DNA of 64,000 nucleotides. Source: Petrosia ficiformis (Eukaryota; Porifera; Demospongiae; Haplosclerida; Petrosiidae). Below are positions 60,300 through 64,000 of this stretch, one piece after another (the first letter of the stretch is position 1; every line of letters begins with the position of its first letter). A model generated the notes under the pieces. That model was not told the DNA's origin, made no database searches, and saw only the letters and a list, made by a program, of their open reading frames with translations. Location of the stretch: positions 4,821,327-4,885,326 of the forward strand of contig OX345646.1 of the NCBI GenBank assembly GCA_947044365.1. The letters run 5' to 3'. The translations under genes were made by a program, and so were the position numbers.

Positions 60300-60530
60300 A
60301 TAATTATGAAGATAATAAAATGAAGAACTGTGGACAAACAAAGTGTATTTAGATCTGGCTATATTTCATTTTCTAATAACTCGATTTTTTCTGTTAAATC
60401 GATCAGTAATGGATGCATGCTGAAGACAACAAAACCATCTCGACGAAAATTGTAGTTTTAACACAACTAATGAGTAAAGTCCGATATATTCTGGACATAC
60501 ATGTATAATTATGTTTTTTTTTCCAATTTC
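60300..60530 (+). pseudogene. Inverted 3' fragment of a U1-type gene
   Basis: Read on the plus strand it encodes a degraded C-terminus (SVFRSGY, SVKSISNGCMLKTTKPSR) followed by U1's own downstream sequence (acacaactaatga, tattctggacata). All intact family members are on the minus strand, so this piece has been inverted. Confidence 0.7.
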
Positions 60531-60635
60531 TACTTGCTGTTAGTAAATAATGTATGTAATTGTCAGAAATAATAATATCAACAGAAATGTAAGGAATAAT
60601 TTGTAGGTTTTCTTTTACAACATAATCACTAAATG

Positions 60636-60800
60636 TAGTATACTGAATAATACAAATAGTATACTGAATAATACAAATAGTATACTGAATGATACAAATA
60701 GTATACTGAATGATACAAATAGTATACTGAATGATACAAATAGTATACTGAATAGTACAAATAGATTACTGAATAGTATTATCATATAACATATACTAAT
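60636..60800. repeat. Array of a 22-base TAGTATACTGAATAATACAA unit
   Basis: Six to seven units precede the first 49-base type unit. This looks like the shorter ancestor or a derivative of the 49-base satellite. Confidence 0.85.
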
Positions 60801-60803
60801 AAT

Positions 60804-61129
60804 ATGTCATGATACGGCGAAACATCAAAGTAAACCACAGGGATATATATATGATATAGCACTGCGGTCAGCAGATATAGCACTGCGGTCAGATATAGCA
60901 CCTGCCGTCGAAACAGACTACAAGAAAACAACGCTTACCTTCTCCAAAGTGCCGACAATAAAGGTAGGAGAAGTGTCAGACATCAACAAAGGTTTCGCCG
61001 TATCATGACATATATTGGTTATGTCACAGGCACTCGTGCTATATCAGATTTATAAAAACCTTGCCCTCGGGCTCGGTTTTATAAATCTGATATAGCACTC
61101 ATGCTGTGACATAACCTATACATATACAT
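60804..61129. mobile_element. Inverted-repeat plus hairpin insertion within the 49-base array
   Basis: Positions 60804-61011 are bounded by atgtcatgatacggcgaaac and its inverse, with repeated gatatagcac motifs inside. Immediately after, 61017-61113 is a near-perfect hairpin with arms of about 45 bases (ggttatgtcacag ... ctgtgacataacc). The satellite unit is interrupted and resumes on the right. Confidence 0.7.
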
Positions 61130-61705
61130 GTATTACTAGTATACTGAATAGTATTATCATATAACATATACTAATAATATACTACTAGTATACTGAATAG
61201 TATTATCATATAACATACTAATAATATATTACTAGTATACTGAATAGTATTATCATATAACATATACCAACTACTAGTATACTGAATAGTATTATCATAT
61301 AACGTATACTAATAATATATTACTAGTATACTGAATAGTATTATCATATAACATATACTAATAATATATTCCTAGTATACTGAATAGTATTATCATATAA
61401 CGTATACTAATAATATATTCCTAGTATACTGAATAGTATTATCATATAACATATACTAATAATATATTACTAGTATACTGAATAGTATTATCATATAACA
61501 TATACTAATAATATATTCCTAGTATACTGAATAGTATTATCATATAACATATACTAACAATATATTACTAGTATACTGAATAGTATTATCATATAACATA
61601 TACTAACAATATATTACTAGTATACTGAATAGTATTATCATATAACATATACTAACAATATATTACTAGTATACTGAATAGTATTATCATATAACATATA
61701 CTAAC
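61130..61705. repeat. 49-base satellite array, second locus, about eleven units
   Basis: It has the same unit as 53288-53790. The sequence that follows it toward U5 (ggtccatta, aagcaatcat, ctttcccgcaaaataatttc) also matches the flank of the first array. Confidence 0.95.
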
Positions 61706-62149
61706 TAGGTAATGTATATTGGTCCATTATAAAGCAATCATCTTTAGTAAGTGCTTTATAAATTTAGTTAGGCATGTGACATAATTTTTGAAAAGGGACA
61801 CTTTCCCGCAAAATAATTTCAATCAAACACTTACATTCAATCACTCATCATTCCACCATTTTGTATAGGAAGTTAATGAAATAAGCTTCGAATAATAGCA
61901 TTCATAAATTCGTAGTTATAATAGTAACTTTGAAAATAATTTATTAAGTTACTTCATACTTATTATTGACTCTTAAAAATAGGGGTTTAGGAAAAAAATG
62001 ATAACTAAACTAACACAAAGATACTCTAATAGATAAAGAATACTAAATCTTCATTTTAAAAGAATATCGTATGATTTCTTAATACCCAGTATGCAACAAT
62101 CCTTGATTAATTTAGAATCACAAATTTTGGAAATTGAAAATCAATGGTT

Positions 62150-63238
62150 TCACCATTTGCTACTGTTGAAAATCTGGCTTCTAACTTCCAGTCCACAGTT
62201 CTTCATTATATTCCCTAACATGCAAACTGACGTCTTTCTGGGATTAAGAATATTGATGTACTTGGGAGGAAAAATCTTCGGCTCTTTGGACAATATACCA
62301 TTTTTCTCTGATATCTTAAGTGATATTGTACCATTAACACATTCTAATTTCACATGTATTCCCTCAGTGACATGAACAAGCTCAATAGTAACTCTATCAT
62401 AAATAGAGGGATAGTTACACAGTAGTAATACTTTACCATCTTCATCCCAATCCTCTAAGACTGTACTACCAATTGTTAACTTCTGTTGATGAGGAGGAAT
62501 AGAGAATTCTTTCTGTACTAACTCTCTCAAATGGAATACCGGAGTATATCGACCACTGTCAAGACGGATATACTCTTTTGCATCCTCATTCTTATGTATA
62601 GAAACTACCCAATAACCTGTCCAGGGTGCTGTTGATGATGAATCACAACTTATTTTAACTTCTCTTTTATAAAAAACATTTTCTGAAACTTGTGATAGAG
62701 AAGTATTAATAGGTAATGTGACTATCCGATTACCATTATTATTCTGAGTTGGCAATATCACATCTTTCATAGGAGCAATAATTACTGTACAATCACCTTT
62801 TATGTACTCATTGACTTTCATTTTATCTTCGAGGATATCACCTTCAAAAGCTAAAATGTGACCAGGTAGTGGTTCCAAGCTAAACTTGGCACAAACGATA
62901 TTACGAAGATCTGATACAGTCCAATCACCGAACTCATTTTGTGGTATTTCAACTTGTACAGTAGCTTCTAAATCAGCACAATGTGCACTGATTATAACAG
63001 GTTTCAATGCAAGACAGAGAGCTACTCCATTTTCCATTCCCTCACATTTCTGAAGGGGTATTCCCTCTGGAACTACCTTCTCTTGACAATATAATGTCTG
63101 TTTATCCTCTAGTACATTGATCTTCTTGCTCACCTCCTTCTTCAGGTCAGAGATAGTCCACTCTACTGGATCAGGTACTAGAATAGCCAAAGGCTTGTCA
63201 AGATCTCCACAAACTATTATAGTCCAGTTTTTCGCCAT
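62150..63238 (-). CDS. Ubiquitin-like-module protein U5, 362 residues, shortened C-terminus
   Basis: A single exon starts MAKNWTIIVCGDLDKPLAIL. Three modules are as in U4; the last contains VQKEFSIPPHQQKL and TVLEDWDEDGKVLL. After NIMKNCGLEV it ends at a stop (FNSSKW). The same frame beyond the stop still reads a decayed family C-terminus (FSISKICDSKLIKDCC), interrupted by a second stop. It is probably expressed as a shortened protein or is beginning to decay. Confidence 0.75.
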   Translation of the reverse strand: MAKNWTIIVCGDLDKPLAILVPDPVEWTISDLKKEVSKKINVLEDKQTLYCQEKVVPEGIPLQKCEGMENGVALCLALKPVIISAHCADLEATVQVEIPQNEFGDWTVSDLRNIVCAKFSLEPLPGHILAFEGDILEDKMKVNEYIKGDCTVIIAPMKDVILPTQNNNGNRIVTLPINTSLSQVSENVFYKREVKISCDSSSTAPWTGYWVVSIHKNEDAKEYIRLDSGRYTPVFHLRELVQKEFSIPPHQQKLTIGSTVLEDWDEDGKVLLLCNYPSIYDRVTIELVHVTEGIHVKLECVNGTISLKISEKNGILSKEPKIFPPKYINILNPRKTSVCMLGNIMKNCGLEVRSQIFNSSKW

Positions 63239-63999
63239 TTAGTTAGAGTATATACCCACTTTATATAATATTTTGTCAATATGAAATATGATTAGCCATT
63301 AATGGGAAGGACTTCTGGTATTAGCCCAACCTGTTTAAATAGTTGTGGCTTAACTTAATATTAACCAAAGAAATGTTTAGGCTTAACTGGTTTATCAACT
63401 TTGACATTACTATTCACTTCAATTACATGGCAATTATACCAGACTAGTATATTGATACAGTCAAGAGAAGAGATATATCAATTAGACTGGATGGATTAGA
63501 AATCAATGAGAATAATCATATGTACGAATATTTAGTGATAAGATGAAACTGAATAGTAACTCCGTCATGAATAGAGGGATAGTTACGTAATAGTAATACT
63601 TTACCATCTTCATCCCAATCCTCCAGGACTATAGTACCAACTGTTGACGAGGAAGAATAGATAGTGTAGAGATACCTGTCTTTTTTAACGAAACTGTGGG
63701 AGCGTTTTTGTGGTATTGTAAAATTGTATTTGTACCATTCAACTGCTGGATATTATATTGTCTATTCTCTACCAGTGTAATGTATATGGTACAGATGTTT
63801 GTCTATCAACACTCACAACATAACCAAAGCATATACTTGTTTCTCTAAATCAAGTACCTCCACCAACAGTTGTATGTGAAATCTGTGAGACTGTGACATT
63901 TTGTTTCTAATCTCAGTTCTAGTTTTATGCGTTTTGATACTGAAAGACAATTATTGAGGGAGTTGTACTTGTAATATTATGAATATCGTTATTAAGACC
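63239..63999. other. Upstream of U5 to the window edge
   Basis: Apart from the gene fragment at 63550-63660, the sequence shows no coding signal. The right edge repeats the flank block tatgaatatcgttatta also seen upstream of U2. Confidence 0.5.
63550..63660 (-). pseudogene. Fragment of a sixth ubiquitin-like gene
   Basis: The minus strand encodes GTIVLEDWDEDGKVLLLRNY followed by PSIHDGVTIQF, the most conserved part of the last module. Flanking sequence on both sides leaves the family, so only about 110 bases remain. Confidence 0.7.
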
Positions 64000-64000
64000 T

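Noticed and set aside
44640..63238. Idea that the cluster encodes polyubiquitin
   Set aside because: The modules are highly diverged from ubiquitin and from each other, and none ends in Gly-Gly.

Overview
The window looks like animal nuclear DNA, most likely from a sponge. It is AT-rich, its genes are split by introns with GT-AG borders, and it is full of short inverted-repeat transposons (MITEs) and tandem arrays. The sponge assignment is an inference from gene style: a CARD-bearing immune-type protein, a lineage-specific ubiquitin-like family and a short MRH-type receptor. No bacterial operon, CRISPR array, rRNA or intact tRNA was seen.

Layout, left to right. 0-3 kb is mostly repeats, with two candidate exons of an unrecognised minus-strand gene. 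3.1-4.7 kb holds a three-exon minus-strand gene for an unknown 113-residue protein. It shares a 102-base divergent promoter with an eight-exon plus-strand gene (4.8-10.8 kb) for mitochondrial ATP synthase subunit O/OSCP. Intron 4 of that gene contains three transposons nested inside one another. 11.9-20.4 kb is a four-exon minus-strand gene for a 989-residue CARD protein. 20.9-21.9 kb holds a decayed LINE end split by two inverted-repeat elements. 23.0-31.8 kb carries four tandem intronless genes for SLC35F6-like membrane transporters.

32.9-43.4 kb is a minus-strand gene for a mannose-6-phosphate-receptor-like sorting receptor: cysteine-rich MRH modules, one membrane span, and a tail with a Tyr motif and an acidic dileucine GGA motif. 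Twelve exons join in frame; the N-terminus was not found. A decayed second copy of its tail exon lies just downstream.

44.6-63.7 kb is a minus-strand cluster of five large, apparently single-exon coding genes plus several fragments. They encode proteins made of serial degenerate ubiquitin-like (beta-grasp) modules with no Gly-Gly tail. One copy has an in-frame stop, one has lost its C-terminus, and two share about 1 kb of near-identical sequence. AT-rich 49-base arrays and flanking sequence were duplicated along with the genes. This cluster is the most unusual content of the window.

The housekeeping gene (OSCP), the transporter array, the sorting receptor and the CARD and ubiquitin-like genes do not form a pathway. 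The region appears to combine conserved genes with two recently expanded families in a transposon-rich setting. All exon models come from reading splice sites and phase by eye; every model given as complete stays in frame from ATG to stop.
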